Part shown: positions 53,033 to 63,186 of the stretch, piece after piece
How the letters are laid out: each line of letters starts with the position of its first letter
Position numbering within the stretch: the first letter of the stretch is position 1
NCBI RefSeq assembly: GCF_025244725.1
Contig: NZ_CP104203.1
Location: 4,154,001-4,218,000 of the forward strand
From: Chryseobacterium oranimense
GTDB taxonomy: Bacteria; Bacteroidota; Bacteroidia; Flavobacteriales; Weeksellaceae
Direction of reading: 5' to 3'
Length of the DNA: 64,000 nt
Made by a program: the position numbers and the translations under genes
Notes under the pieces: generated by a model
Databases searched by the model: none
Seen by the model: only the letters and a program-made list of their open reading frames with translations
What the model was told of the DNA's origin: nothing

Positions 53033-53521
53033 TTATAATGACTTATTAATTCTCCTTTGTCTCCTGAACTGAAAGACAGAACCTATAATAAACAGTATAA
53101 AAATACCAAGAAGAGTTTGTCCAATGATCGCATCTGTAGGAGCTTTGGCTAATGGATGCCCAAGCGGAACACGTGTAAAAGTCTCATTCACGGTAGGAAC
53201 CAATGATAAGAAAAAGCTGAAGGAGAGAAGAAAGGTCTCAAAGAAACGCGCTCTGTTGTTTCCTTGCTTTTTGCTGTGAAGAAAATAAGCGATCAATATT
53301 AAAACAACGATGAAAAGGGCAAAAATATGCCCGGGATTAAATCCTCCATGTTTGGATAGCCCCAAAGCCGTCAGTGAAGTGATCAGCGTTAAATAAAAAT
53401 AAATCTTCCCCGTAAGTCGGTTTAAATCAATTTTCCCTCTTTTTATAAAGTCTATAATGGCTGCTACAATAGCGATAATACCTATAACGGTATGGAAAAT
53501 TCCTAAATACGATAGTCCCAT
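53033..53521 (-). CDS. Small membrane protein, DUF2306-like
   Basis: 162 residues with four or five transmembrane helices (about 5-24, 38-56, 66-86, 95-112 and 133-152). The layout with GLSYLGIFHTVIGIIAIVAA, a central GKIYFYLTLITSLTALG and HGGFNPGHIFALF resembles DUF2306 membrane proteins, a tentative call. It lies 145 bases downstream of the AraC gene in the same direction, so it is a candidate target of that regulator. Confidence 0.65.
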   Translation of the reverse strand: MGLSYLGIFHTVIGIIAIVAAIIDFIKRGKIDLNRLTGKIYFYLTLITSLTALGLSKHGGFNPGHIFALFIVVLILIAYFLHSKKQGNNRARFFETFLLSFSFFLSLVPTVNETFTRVPLGHPLAKAPTDAIIGQTLLGIFILFIIGSVFQFRRQRRINKSL

Positions 53522-53666
53522 AATTTTAATTTTTTGAATGTTGAATTACTGTTGACAAAATTGCAACAGAAACAGAAAAAAGATTTTGTAAAAAAGCTCA
53601 ATTATCTGTCTGTTTGGTTCAAAAAACTTGATGAACTAACGTGAAAAGAAAAATTTGAATAAAAAA

Positions 53667-54521
53667 TTAATCCTCCTTATTTACCTTCGACCGGTAACTG
53701 GTGGGGGAAGTATTGTATTTGTCATGAAAACTTTTGGTAAAGTTGGCCAGATCATTGAATCCACATTCAAAAGCAATATTGGAAATACGTTCACCAGAAA
53801 TTAGTAATAATTCGGCGGCTCTTTCCAGTCTTTTGTTTTTAAGATAACTGGCGGGAGAATTATCATATAGTTTTTTGAATTCCCTCTTAAATGAAGAAAC
53901 ACTTAAATTGGTTTTCTGGGCCAATTCTTCAATGCTTACCGATGAAAACAAATGGGCTTCTATAATTTGTTTGAATGTATAAGATGTAGGCGAAAAAAGC
54001 TGGGATAATATAGCTTGTATGGTTTCTGCCTCTTGCGTTTGTGAGAGCAGAAGAATGATTTCCTTTAGTTTCAGAATCAGGATTTCATCGTTTACCAAAG
54101 CCGGATTTTCAAAATAGAAGAGAAGCCCTTCAATATATTTATGAATCAGGAAATCATTGTTTATTTTTCCGCTTAACTGGTTCGTTGCCTTAATGCCTGG
54201 CTGAAGCAGTAAAGGAAGCTCTCTTTCGTAAATTTTCTTTAATATATCCGGATGGAAAGTGACGATCACCACTTCGCCTTTACTGTCAGCATCTGAATTA
54301 TGGATATGATTTCCGGAATTGATACAATTAAGCAATAACGAATGCCTGGTAGGAATATCGGTATGGATATCATCAGACTGATATTGTATCTCACCCGTCA
54401 GCATATATAAAAAACAGGCCTGCTCGGCAACCGGAAAAGTAAACTCAAAAGGAGATTGTACATCCACTTTCTGAATGAATGTTTTCCCGAACAGATCAAT
54501 TTTTTTATAATCAGTAATCAT
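53667..54521 (-). CDS. AraC-family transcription regulator
   Basis: 284 residues. The N-terminal ~160 residues form a cupin-like sensor domain (FTFPVAEQACFLYMLTGEIQY, TRHSLLLNCINSGNHIH). The C-terminal ~100 carry the double HTH: VSIEELAQKTNLSVSSFKREFKKLYDNSPASYLKNKRL and ISNIAFECGFNDLANFTKSFHDKYNTSPTSYR. It most likely controls the membrane-protein gene that follows it. The effector is unknown. Confidence 0.92.
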   Translation of the reverse strand: MITDYKKIDLFGKTFIQKVDVQSPFEFTFPVAEQACFLYMLTGEIQYQSDDIHTDIPTRHSLLLNCINSGNHIHNSDADSKGEVVIVTFHPDILKKIYERELPLLLQPGIKATNQLSGKINNDFLIHKYIEGLLFYFENPALVNDEILILKLKEIILLLSQTQEAETIQAILSQLFSPTSYTFKQIIEAHLFSSVSIEELAQKTNLSVSSFKREFKKLYDNSPASYLKNKRLERAAELLLISGERISNIAFECGFNDLANFTKSFHDKYNTSPTSYRSKVNKED

Positions 54522-54560
54522 GGATCAATATGCTTTAGCAGAAATATAAAGTTAAAAAGA

Positions 54561-54587
54561 AAAACGGTCTGAATTTCAGACCGTTTT
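54561..54587 (-). terminator. Terminator of recA
   Basis: AAAACGGTCTG / CAGACCGTTTT stem with a 5-base loop and T-rich sequence, 5 bases past the recA stop. Confidence 0.85.
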
Positions 54588-54591
54588 TTTA

Positions 54592-55599
54592 TTACTTATT
54601 TTTGTTTTTCATTTCTTCCTTGATCTTGTTTTCAAGTTCCTCAGCAAGCTCAGGATTGTCTCTTAAAACATCCTTCACGGCATCACGTCCCTGACCCAAT
54701 TTTGTTTCTTCATAGCTGAACCAAGATCCGCTTTTCTTCACCACTCCCATATCTACAGCAGTGTCAAGGATTTCACCTACTTTGGAAACTCCTTCACCAT
54801 ACATAATGTCGAATTCTGCCTGCTTGAAAGGAGGTGCTACTTTGTTTTTCACGATCTTCACCTTCACACGGCTTCCGATAGCCTCGTCGCCATTTTTGAT
54901 CGGTGCGCTTGCTTTTCTGATATCTAACCTTACAGAAGCGTAGAATTTAAGAGCATTACCACCGGTAGTCGTTTCAGGATTCCCGAACATTACACCGATT
55001 TTCTCTCTCAACTGGTTGATGAAGATCACAGTACATTTTGTTCTGGAAATAGTTGCTGTAAGCTTTCTTAATGCCTGAGACATCAGTCTTGCATGCAGAC
55101 CCATTTTGGAATCTCCCATTTCACCTTCAATTTCCGCCTTCGGAGTAAGAGCTGCAACCGAGTCAATAACTACAATATCAATAGCTCCTGAACGGATAAG
55201 GTTATCAGCAATTTCCAAAGCCTGCTCACCGTTGTCCGGCTGTGAAATGATAAGGTTTTCCAGATCAATTCCCAGTTTGGCTGCATAAGTTCTGTCGAAA
55301 GCGTGCTCCGCATCAATGAATGCTGCAATACCACCTGCTTTCTGAGCTTCAGCAATAGCGTGAAGGGTTAATGTTGTTTTACCTGAAGATTCCGGACCAT
55401 ATATTTCAATGATTCTTCCTCTTGGATAACCGCCAACGCCTAATGCGATGTCAAGTCCCAAAGATCCGGAAGGAATTACTTCAATTGTATTGTCTACGGA
55501 GTCATCTCCCAACGTCATTACAGTTCCTTTTCCGTATGTTTTATCTAGCTTGTCAAGCACCAATGCCAGTGCTTTTTTCTTATCTTCTATGTTGCTCAT
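54592..55599 (-). CDS. recA: Recombinase RecA
   Basis: Forms the nucleoprotein filament for strand exchange and SOS signalling. 335 residues with the Walker [14 protein letters not shown] near residue 70, Walker [16 protein letters not shown], loop L1 around [15 protein letters not shown] and L2 around [17 protein letters not shown]. The C-terminal tail is short and acidic/lysine-rich ([15 protein letters not shown]). It is monocistronic with its own terminator; no LexA box of known type was recognised. Confidence 0.98.
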   Translation of the reverse strand: MSNIEDKKKALALVLDKLDKTYGKGTVMTLGDDSVDNTIEVIPSGSLGLDIALGVGGYPRGRIIEIYGPESSGKTTLTLHAIAEAQKAGGIAAFIDAEHAFDRTYAAKLGIDLENLIISQPDNGEQALEIADNLIRSGAIDIVVIDSVAALTPKAEIEGEMGDSKMGLHARLMSQALRKLTATISRTKCTVIFINQLREKIGVMFGNPETTTGGNALKFYASVRLDIRKASAPIKNGDEAIGSRVKVKIVKNKVAPPFKQAEFDIMYGEGVSKVGEILDTAVDMGVVKKSGSWFSYEETKLGQGRDAVKDVLRDNPELAEELENKIKEEMKNKNK

Positions 55600-55618
55600 C
55601 TCTATTAAAATAATTTCT

Positions 55619-55626
55619 CAAAAATA
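55619..55626 (-). promoter_or_regulatory. -7 element of recA
   Basis: TATTTTTG on the minus strand, exact TAnnTTTG, 19 bases before the start codon; a TTTTG lies 14 bases further upstream. Confidence 0.5.
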
Positions 55627-55802
55627 CATAATTTTAACATCAAAAGCTAATATTATTTGGGCTGAAAACCTATTTTTAGAGTTAAAAAATGATAAATTTT
55701 TATAACAGATATGATTCGTTACAAAAGCAATGCAGGATCTTATGATTCAAAGCATAAAAATCACATTTTTACACTTTTACAGAAAAAAAATCAAGAATTT
55801 TT

Positions 55803-56999
55803 CTAGTGGAAATTTGAATCTTTTGTAATCCTCAGGTAATCTTCCAGCACTTTCATCTGATCCTTATTTCCTTTTTTTATTCTGGCTTCCCGGCTTACCA
55901 GTTTGTCATATATTTTATTGATCAGAATCTTTGTTTTCGGAAACAGATTTCTAGCTGAAACATCAGGAATTTCAAGCCTTTTACAAACTTCATCATCTAA
56001 AAGAAACCATGTACAGCAGATATGAAGATATCTCAGATTTTTCCTTTCAAACTTGAATTTTAAAATCGGGTTTTCCAAAGACTCATTCAGAAGAGAGTGG
56101 GCCAGAAGGATAGAATCTTTATCTGAAGGCGGCTGCACGGAAGTCCAGAGATAGAAATACTCTGTTGCCTGCTTTTTATTGTCCGGGAGAAGCTGTTCCG
56201 GGATTCCCAGCAAATAGCCTACGTATTTCCAAAGGTGGAAAATTCCTTCCTCTTCTTCAGCGGAAAAAGTATTTCCTAATTTTTGAAGGCTGTGAAGAAA
56301 AACAAGGCTAAAACCAATATAAGTGGCCATCATATCCCATGAATTGATGGGTTCGCCCCAATTTTCCGTATCCCATTCTTTGTAATATTTTTTTATCGAA
56401 AGCCTTGCGTAGGAATGGATGAGGCGGGTTTTGATGGCAAATTCATAACCTTTTGCATGCAGTTCCAGTGCATCGTAACGGGTGGCATTTACCCAGAAAT
56501 CCAGTGTTTCAGAAAGTCGTTTTACGGCACCTTTTTTCAATGCTTCTGTAGCGACAAGTGGTTTGTTGAGATAAGCATAATCGTAACCACCCATAAGGCA
56601 GTAATCTCTTAAAGAGATCAGGGAATCCAGATTACTTCGCATGCAGAGTTCTGCACCGCTTTTTAAAAGGTTATAATCCAGCCATTCGGGAATTTTCTGG
56701 GTTTGGGTGAAGAGCTTTTTTACACTTTCAGGAACGCTGTCTGCTTCAGAAACGCCGTTACGGATGTAAGCTTCAATTTCTTTGGAAGCTTCTTGAAATT
56801 TTTTAACCAGATAAACATCTTTTACTACCTGATCACCCACTTCATCAATATGATAAAAATAGGGTGAAAACTGATCAAAGTTGTTAAAGCTCACCTCAGC
56901 GCCCGAAAAATCGATAAGCTGCTTTCCGTTGCCTTGTTTCCAGAAATTTTTGAAATGAGGGAAATCTTTAAATCGCGGTTGTGTAATTGGTTTGTCCAT
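55803..56999 (-). CDS. MpaB/latex-clearing-type oxygenase family protein (DUF2236)
   Basis: 398-residue soluble protein resembling the MpaB/rubber-oxygenase family (PF09995), which are haem b proteins that oxidise hydrophobic substrates. Supporting blocks are RRLSETLDFW-type RLSETLDFWVNATRYD, the conserved YEFAIKTRLIHSYAR with candidate haem-pocket Arg and His, and NSWDMMATYIGFSLVFLHSL. There is no signal peptide, so it acts in the cytoplasm. It lies 84 bases after the LuxR-type gene in the same direction and could be its target. The substrate is unknown. Confidence 0.8.
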   Translation of the reverse strand: MDKPITQPRFKDFPHFKNFWKQGNGKQLIDFSGAEVSFNNFDQFSPYFYHIDEVGDQVVKDVYLVKKFQEASKEIEAYIRNGVSEADSVPESVKKLFTQTQKIPEWLDYNLLKSGAELCMRSNLDSLISLRDYCLMGGYDYAYLNKPLVATEALKKGAVKRLSETLDFWVNATRYDALELHAKGYEFAIKTRLIHSYARLSIKKYYKEWDTENWGEPINSWDMMATYIGFSLVFLHSLQKLGNTFSAEEEEGIFHLWKYVGYLLGIPEQLLPDNKKQATEYFYLWTSVQPPSDKDSILLAHSLLNESLENPILKFKFERKNLRYLHICCTWFLLDDEVCKRLEIPDVSARNLFPKTKILINKIYDKLVSREARIKKGNKDQMKVLEDYLRITKDSNFH

Positions 57000-57083
57000 C
57001 TTGTATAAAAATACAAGTTTTGCACCGAAATTATTTGGTGAGATTTATCAGTGTTCCGGCTGAATTTTTTTAATATTAAAAAT

Positions 57084-57857
57084 TTAGATAAGCCCTTTTT
57101 CAAAAGCCTTTTTAACGAGTTCTTTACTGTTCCTTGAATTTGTTTTCCGCAGAATATTTTTCCTGTGTGTCCGTATCGTATGTTCAGACAAGATGAGTGC
57201 CTGGGCTATTTCCGGTCCGGAATACCCTTTCGCAATAAAGGACAGGATTTCCATTTCCCTTTTCGTTAAATGTTCTGAAAAATTTTCCGGCTTAGAAAAG
57301 CAATCCAGTTTTACCTGATGGAAATCATTTCTCGGACCTATTCCTGAAACCAACACGGTATAAGGGTTTTCTTTTGTGATATGATGGATATTGGTATGAA
57401 TATTTATAGACTGTATGGGAATCCCGGTTTCGTCTTCCATTGTAATAATGGACTGATGATGAAACAGCTCGTAATTTCCTTCTGCTGTTTTCATTCTGAA
57501 ACAATAGCTGCCTTTAATGTAAAGCTGGCTTTCCAGGCCAATCTCTGTTATTTTGTTGACAAGAACCTGTTCAGCTTTTATCACAAATCCAATATCATCA
57601 GGATGGGTAAGCTCAATGACTTCCTTTAAGTTTTCAGGATAAGCGGACAGGCCGTGAAGCTTAAGAATATTTTCGTGATGGTGCGAAAGGGTACTGTTGG
57701 TAAGATTCAGAGCATAATAATAAAATTCACCTATGGCAAACATTTCACCAATGATGCGCTCAATGGGTGGTTTATCTAGAATCTTTCTGTCTCTCCTGAC
57801 TCCCGGGTAAGTATTCCAGATTGCAATGAGAGGATGTTTTTGTTCTGAGTTCCCCAT
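57084..57857 (-). CDS. PAS-LuxR transcription regulator
   Basis: 257 residues. The region ~50-170 looks like a PAS sensor (EVIELTHPDDIGFVIKAEQ, SYCFRMKTAEGNYELFHHQSIITMED). The C-terminal GerE-type HTH spans about residues 195-257: LTKREMEILSFIAKGYSGPEIAQALILSEHTIRTHRKNILRKT. This architecture is common in Bacteroidota. No receiver domain is present, so it is not a phosphorylated response regulator. It precedes the MpaB-type gene. Confidence 0.9.
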   Translation of the reverse strand: MGNSEQKHPLIAIWNTYPGVRRDRKILDKPPIERIIGEMFAIGEFYYYALNLTNSTLSHHHENILKLHGLSAYPENLKEVIELTHPDDIGFVIKAEQVLVNKITEIGLESQLYIKGSYCFRMKTAEGNYELFHHQSIITMEDETGIPIQSINIHTNIHHITKENPYTVLVSGIGPRNDFHQVKLDCFSKPENFSEHLTKREMEILSFIAKGYSGPEIAQALILSEHTIRTHRKNILRKTNSRNSKELVKKAFEKGLI

Positions 57858-58277
57858 GAATAATTAGTTTTAGCTAAAATAACCAAAATACTTACAAAAT
57901 ACCACAAAAGGGGGATTTTTTTACTTTGATAAAATTCCAAACTTTGTAGGAACTAATAACCAGGGAAACTCAATTTATTCTATCCGTTTTGTTTAACGAT
58001 TATTTTTTCTATAGTTTGTATAATTAGGGAATAAATAGCAGACCGTCTCTACAGATGGCTTTAATTATTGAAAGTTATTAAATGATGTTATAAAACAGTT
58101 TACCCTTTTCTTTTTTAGTTGTTTGAAAATGATAAACTAATAAGCCTCTCGTTGCTGGAGAGGCTTTTTCTTTTGTATCCGGCTATTCTTTTCACCTTCT
58201 TCCAGGCTTCAAAATCACCCGAACGGGTACTTTACTTGTCTTCATGAAATTTGAAACTTTGTGGAAAACTAATAGCC
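57858..58277. other. Gap with a duplicated leader and an orphan terminator
   Basis: 420 bases without a credible gene. Positions 57939-57965 resemble 58254-58280, the -7 region and start codon of the following gene, with the ATG changed to GGG, so it looks like a decayed copy of that leader. A terminator-like hairpin follows at 58142-58166. Confidence 0.4.
58142..58166 (+). terminator. Orphan terminator
   Basis: AAGCCTCTC / GAGAGGCTT stem, 7-base loop, followed by TTTCTTTT. No plus-strand gene precedes it; it could end a short RNA from the region near 57940. Confidence 0.6.
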
Positions 58278-59624
58278 ATGAAAACAATTGTATTAATGTT
58301 GTTTGTACTTTGTACAGGAATTGTCTTTGGACAGCAGGACAGAGAAAACCTTATTGAAAGTACAAAATGTATTGCTGATAACAGGATTATTGTAATAAAT
58401 CCTTTGGGAAAGGACGAAATAAGATCTTATCAATTTAATAGGGGTGAGAGCATTAAATTTTGTATAACGAATGTAAATGTGTTCAAAGTTAAAGGTAATA
58501 AGGTAGAAACAACCGGGAAAAATTTTTCTTTTACTTCTGATATTTTTGAACAAATGGAAAAAAAAGATGAAGAAATTGGTACTGGTAATTCAAATGCCTT
58601 TATGAATATATATAAAGAGTTTCTCCAAAAAGCTAATAAGATTGCATTACAGGCCAATTTTGAAAATAACATAAGGAAAAGTATAATTGGAGATGATCCT
58701 ATAATAAAGAATCCAGATTTAATTAAAACAGAAGCGACTAATCTGTATGATGCAGCATATCAGAATAATGAAGAGATCAGTGAGTTGATCATTGATCTTC
58801 GTACATTGTATTCTGAAATGAAAAGTATTACTGGCGAAGTAAAAATAATTAATAATAGTCAGGAAACTGTAAGTAATAGTAAAACAAATGATGATAAAAA
58901 AATAAACAAGCCCGATTTAAAAGAAGTTCTTTTTAGCTATGACGATGAAATGCTCTTGGCAAAAAAAATTATGAAAACGTTTGATGATCCGCAAATCGTT
59001 CAAGAAATTACAGAAAAGGCAAGTGCCGGTGCTGTACTTTACAAACAATTGCAGAGAGAGGATTTTATATATTATACAGACGGTGTTCAGTTGAATGATG
59101 ATGAGGTCACTTTAACGCCTGTACTTTTGTCAGCTGACGGTAAAGAATTACGTAAGTTTAATTCCATTACTGTAAAGACAAGTGGTGGTGGAGTAAGGGT
59201 TAACTTTAGTACAGGATACATGCTAAGTTTTATTGGTGACCAGAATTTTGCCTTAAAGTATGATGCTTTGGGAAATACAGTAGGGGTAAATGAATTGGAA
59301 TCCAGCAAACTTACTCATGCAATTGGTGGCCTGGCTCATGTCTTTTGGACCAGAAAAGATTTTTCATGGGGCTTTTCGGCAGGATTGAGTGCTAATACAG
59401 AAGCTAAGATCAGTTTTTATTTTGGTCCTTCCATAGCATTTTTGGATAAAAACAGGCTTGTTTTAAGCGGCGGACTGTCTATGGTTAATGTCAAAAGACT
59501 CGACAGAAATAATTTAGATGGTAACGATAATTTCATTAATCCTAATATAAAAGAAATTACATATTCAGGAGTATATAAATTTGCAGGTTTTTTTGGGGTT
59601 ACTTATAATTTATCAAAAAATTAA
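58278..59624 (+). CDS. Unrecognised exported protein, probably outer membrane
   Basis: 448 residues from the ATG at 58278, which opens a signal peptide MKTIVLMLFVLCTGIVFG; in-frame codons before it lie in the promoter region. The mature N-terminal half is helical and charged with Asn/Lys/Glu-rich stretches, including an apparent linker around residues 195-215. The C-terminal ~130 residues alternate polar and hydrophobic residues (FSWGFSAGLSAN, ISFYFGPSIAFL, LVLSGGLSMV, FAGFFGVTYNLS) as in a small beta barrel. No family was recognised. Confidence 0.8.
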   Translation: MKTIVLMLFVLCTGIVFGQQDRENLIESTKCIADNRIIVINPLGKDEIRSYQFNRGESIKFCITNVNVFKVKGNKVETTGKNFSFTSDIFEQMEKKDEEIGTGNSNAFMNIYKEFLQKANKIALQANFENNIRKSIIGDDPIIKNPDLIKTEATNLYDAAYQNNEEISELIIDLRTLYSEMKSITGEVKIINNSQETVSNSKTNDDKKINKPDLKEVLFSYDDEMLLAKKIMKTFDDPQIVQEITEKASAGAVLYKQLQREDFIYYTDGVQLNDDEVTLTPVLLSADGKELRKFNSITVKTSGGGVRVNFSTGYMLSFIGDQNFALKYDALGNTVGVNELESSKLTHAIGGLAHVFWTRKDFSWGFSAGLSANTEAKISFYFGPSIAFLDKNRLVLSGGLSMVNVKRLDRNNLDGNDNFINPNIKEITYSGVYKFAGFFGVTYNLSKN

Positions 59625-59642
59625 AAATTTCCGAAAAAACAA

Positions 59643-59669
59643 AAAAACCTTCCCATCGGGAAGGTTTTT
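59643..59669. terminator. Bidirectional terminator before gapA end
   Basis: Perfect 12-base stem AAAAACCTTCCC / GGGAAGGTTTTT with a 3-base loop, between converging genes. Confidence 0.9.
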
Positions 59670-59698
59670 ATTATTCATTGCTTATCACTTATTACTCA

Positions 59699-61719
<2,021 letters not shown>

Positions 61720-61739
61720 CAAGTAAAAAATTTCGAACA

Positions 61740-61747
61740 CAAATTTA
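61740..61747 (-). promoter_or_regulatory. -7 element of pfkA
   Basis: TAAATTTG on the minus strand, exact TAnnTTTG, 20 bases before the ATG at 61719. No good -33 element at the usual spacing was identified. Confidence 0.55.
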
Positions 61748-62012
61748 CAAAAACAAGTTCAGATAATGGCAGTAAGTTGATAAGAGTTTTGAATATAAAT
61801 AATTAAAAGCTTCTGAAATTTGAAGGTTTAAAAAAATACCTTGCTTTTTTGTCTCGCAAAAATTTATGTAAGGAGGTTCCATAGCGAAATTATTTTCATG
61901 AAAATGATCAGAAAGAATAGGAATAAGCAGGCCAGATGCCCAAAATGAGAATAAGAAACACAGACTGGTTATCAATATTCCTATGGTCAGTATCACTGTA
62001 GAATATTAAACT

Positions 62013-62218
62013 TACTTATCTGCAGAAATTAAAAGTTTCCCCCAATCATTTAGCTGCCAAAGGACTTCAACCAGTTTTTCCCCAAGTTCAGTCAGTGTAT
62101 ATTCCACTCTGGGAGGAAGTTCATTAAACGATTGTTTAACCAAAATACCATCTTTCACCATTTCATTAAGCTGTTGGTTCAAAACTCTGCGGTCTACTTT
62201 TGCAATATTTAAGAGAAT
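62013..62218 (-). pseudogene. C-terminal fragment of an HxlR-family regulator
   Basis: The minus strand encodes 67 residues (VDRRVLNQQLNEMVKDGI, then LPPRVEYTLTELGEKLVEVL and a WGK tail) matching the second half of HxlR winged-helix proteins, including the hallmark PPRVEYTLTELG. The first ~45 residues are missing; an in-frame TGA (62219-62221) lies just before the fragment and there is no start codon. The adjoining sequence is a CAGATT-type repeat (62252-62280), suggesting a rearrangement removed the 5' half. Confidence 0.8.
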
Positions 62219-62251
62219 TCAATGGGATGTTTTTTGCTTTGATGAGCTTAA

Positions 62252-62280
62252 AATCTGCTCAATCTGCTCAATCTGCGAGA
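62252..62280 (+). repeat. AATCTGCTC triplet repeat, copy 2
   Basis: AATCTGCTC AATCTGCTC AATCTGCGAGA: two perfect 9-base units and a variant end. It is the same family as 2051-2079 but in the opposite orientation, 60 kb away, here beside the broken HxlR gene. Confidence 0.75.
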
Positions 62281-62301
62281 GAAAAAAACACTCACCTCAA
62301 A

Positions 62302-63060
62302 TCACCATTTCTCCGTCAGATACTTCCAATATCTCTTCGGAACATGCTGAACGTGCAGTTTCAGATTCTTCCTTTCCACAATATTGGTTTTTGTAAAATA
62401 CCTTTGCCACAGCGTTTGATAATTCTGTTCCTCATCATGAAACTTCTGCTGATATTTGTGAAGATCCAGTTTTTCTTCAGGATAGAAAAACTCACAGTTT
62501 TCCAGATCATATAAAATTCCATAGTTTCTCCTTAAATCGTAAATCATCCACTTCTGATCCTGGTAGCGGTCTTTAAAATGTTTCCGGATCAGAGGAAGAA
62601 CATCAAAGTCAGGATCTATTTTTGCAAAAAAAACACCATCCTGCATTTTTTCGAATCTTACAAAAGCAGTCATCCGGTGTCTTTCCCGGCTTACGGATTT
62701 GCAGATTTTGGAGATTTTTAGAATATCAGTGTCTGCATAATTCTGCAGGATATTTTTGTCAGGATGCTGTATAGACTGTCTTATGGCAGATAAAATAAGC
62801 TGTTCCAGTTCAGAATCTTCAGATAAATATACTTTTAATAGCTCGTGAATTCCTGATTTCTCAATGTTTTGTTCCAATTTTTTTAAAACCCGCTCAGCTT
62901 TATCACTTTGTGTAATCACCTCATGAATTTCCGCAAAAATATTCTCCTGATGAAACCTCCCATTACTCACAATTTCCACATCTTTATAACGGTATTCGAA
63001 AACTTCAAATACTGCAGTTAAAAGGCCGTCAAAACTTCCGTCGTAGAGAAGGGTAATCAT
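62302..63060 (-). CDS. TIGR03915 family protein, partner of a radical-SAM repair protein
   Basis: 252-residue protein of the TIGR03915/DUF4130 family, which nearly always sits beside the radical-SAM protein encoded upstream. Blocks: YDGSFDGLLTAVFEVFE at the start, ICKSVSRERHRMTAFVRFEKMQDGVFFAKIDPDFDVLPLI and the end KNLKLHVQHVPKRYWKYLTEKW. Some relatives carry a uracil-DNA glycosylase-like domain; this one stops before it. A role in DNA modification or repair is proposed for the family but not proven. Confidence 0.85.
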   Translation of the reverse strand: MITLLYDGSFDGLLTAVFEVFEYRYKDVEIVSNGRFHQENIFAEIHEVITQSDKAERVLKKLEQNIEKSGIHELLKVYLSEDSELEQLILSAIRQSIQHPDKNILQNYADTDILKISKICKSVSRERHRMTAFVRFEKMQDGVFFAKIDPDFDVLPLIRKHFKDRYQDQKWMIYDLRRNYGILYDLENCEFFYPEEKLDLHKYQQKFHDEEQNYQTLWQRYFTKTNIVERKNLKLHVQHVPKRYWKYLTEKW

Positions 63061-63067
63061 GCTAATG

Positions 63068-63115
63068 TGTTGATATGTTGATATGTTGATATGTTGATGT
63101 GATGATTTGATGATG
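63068..63115. repeat. 8-base tandem repeat upstream of the TIGR03915 gene
   Basis: Three perfect TGTTGATA units, then TGTTGATG, TGATGATT and TGATGATG. It lies 7 bases before the start codon of the minus-strand gene ending at 62302, so copy-number change would alter its leader or promoter spacing. Confidence 0.8.
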
Positions 63116-63186
63116 AGGTTACAGTTAAGCGGATGACTTCCGGTTCTTATTTCTCAATCTCTTAATTTCTCAATGTTTAAATTAAT

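Noticed and set aside
61745..61996. 83-codon minus-strand frame downstream of the HxlR fragment
   Set aside because: It needs a GTG start, overlaps the pfkA promoter and loses any membrane-protein character after about 25 residues; possibly a relic, but not supportable as a gene.
62200..62514. 104-codon plus-strand frame across the CAGATT repeat
   Set aside because: It overlaps the TIGR03915 gene antisense and includes the repeat; composition is not protein-like.
63068..63115. CRISPR-like array
   Set aside because: The units are 8 bases and contiguous with no spacers.
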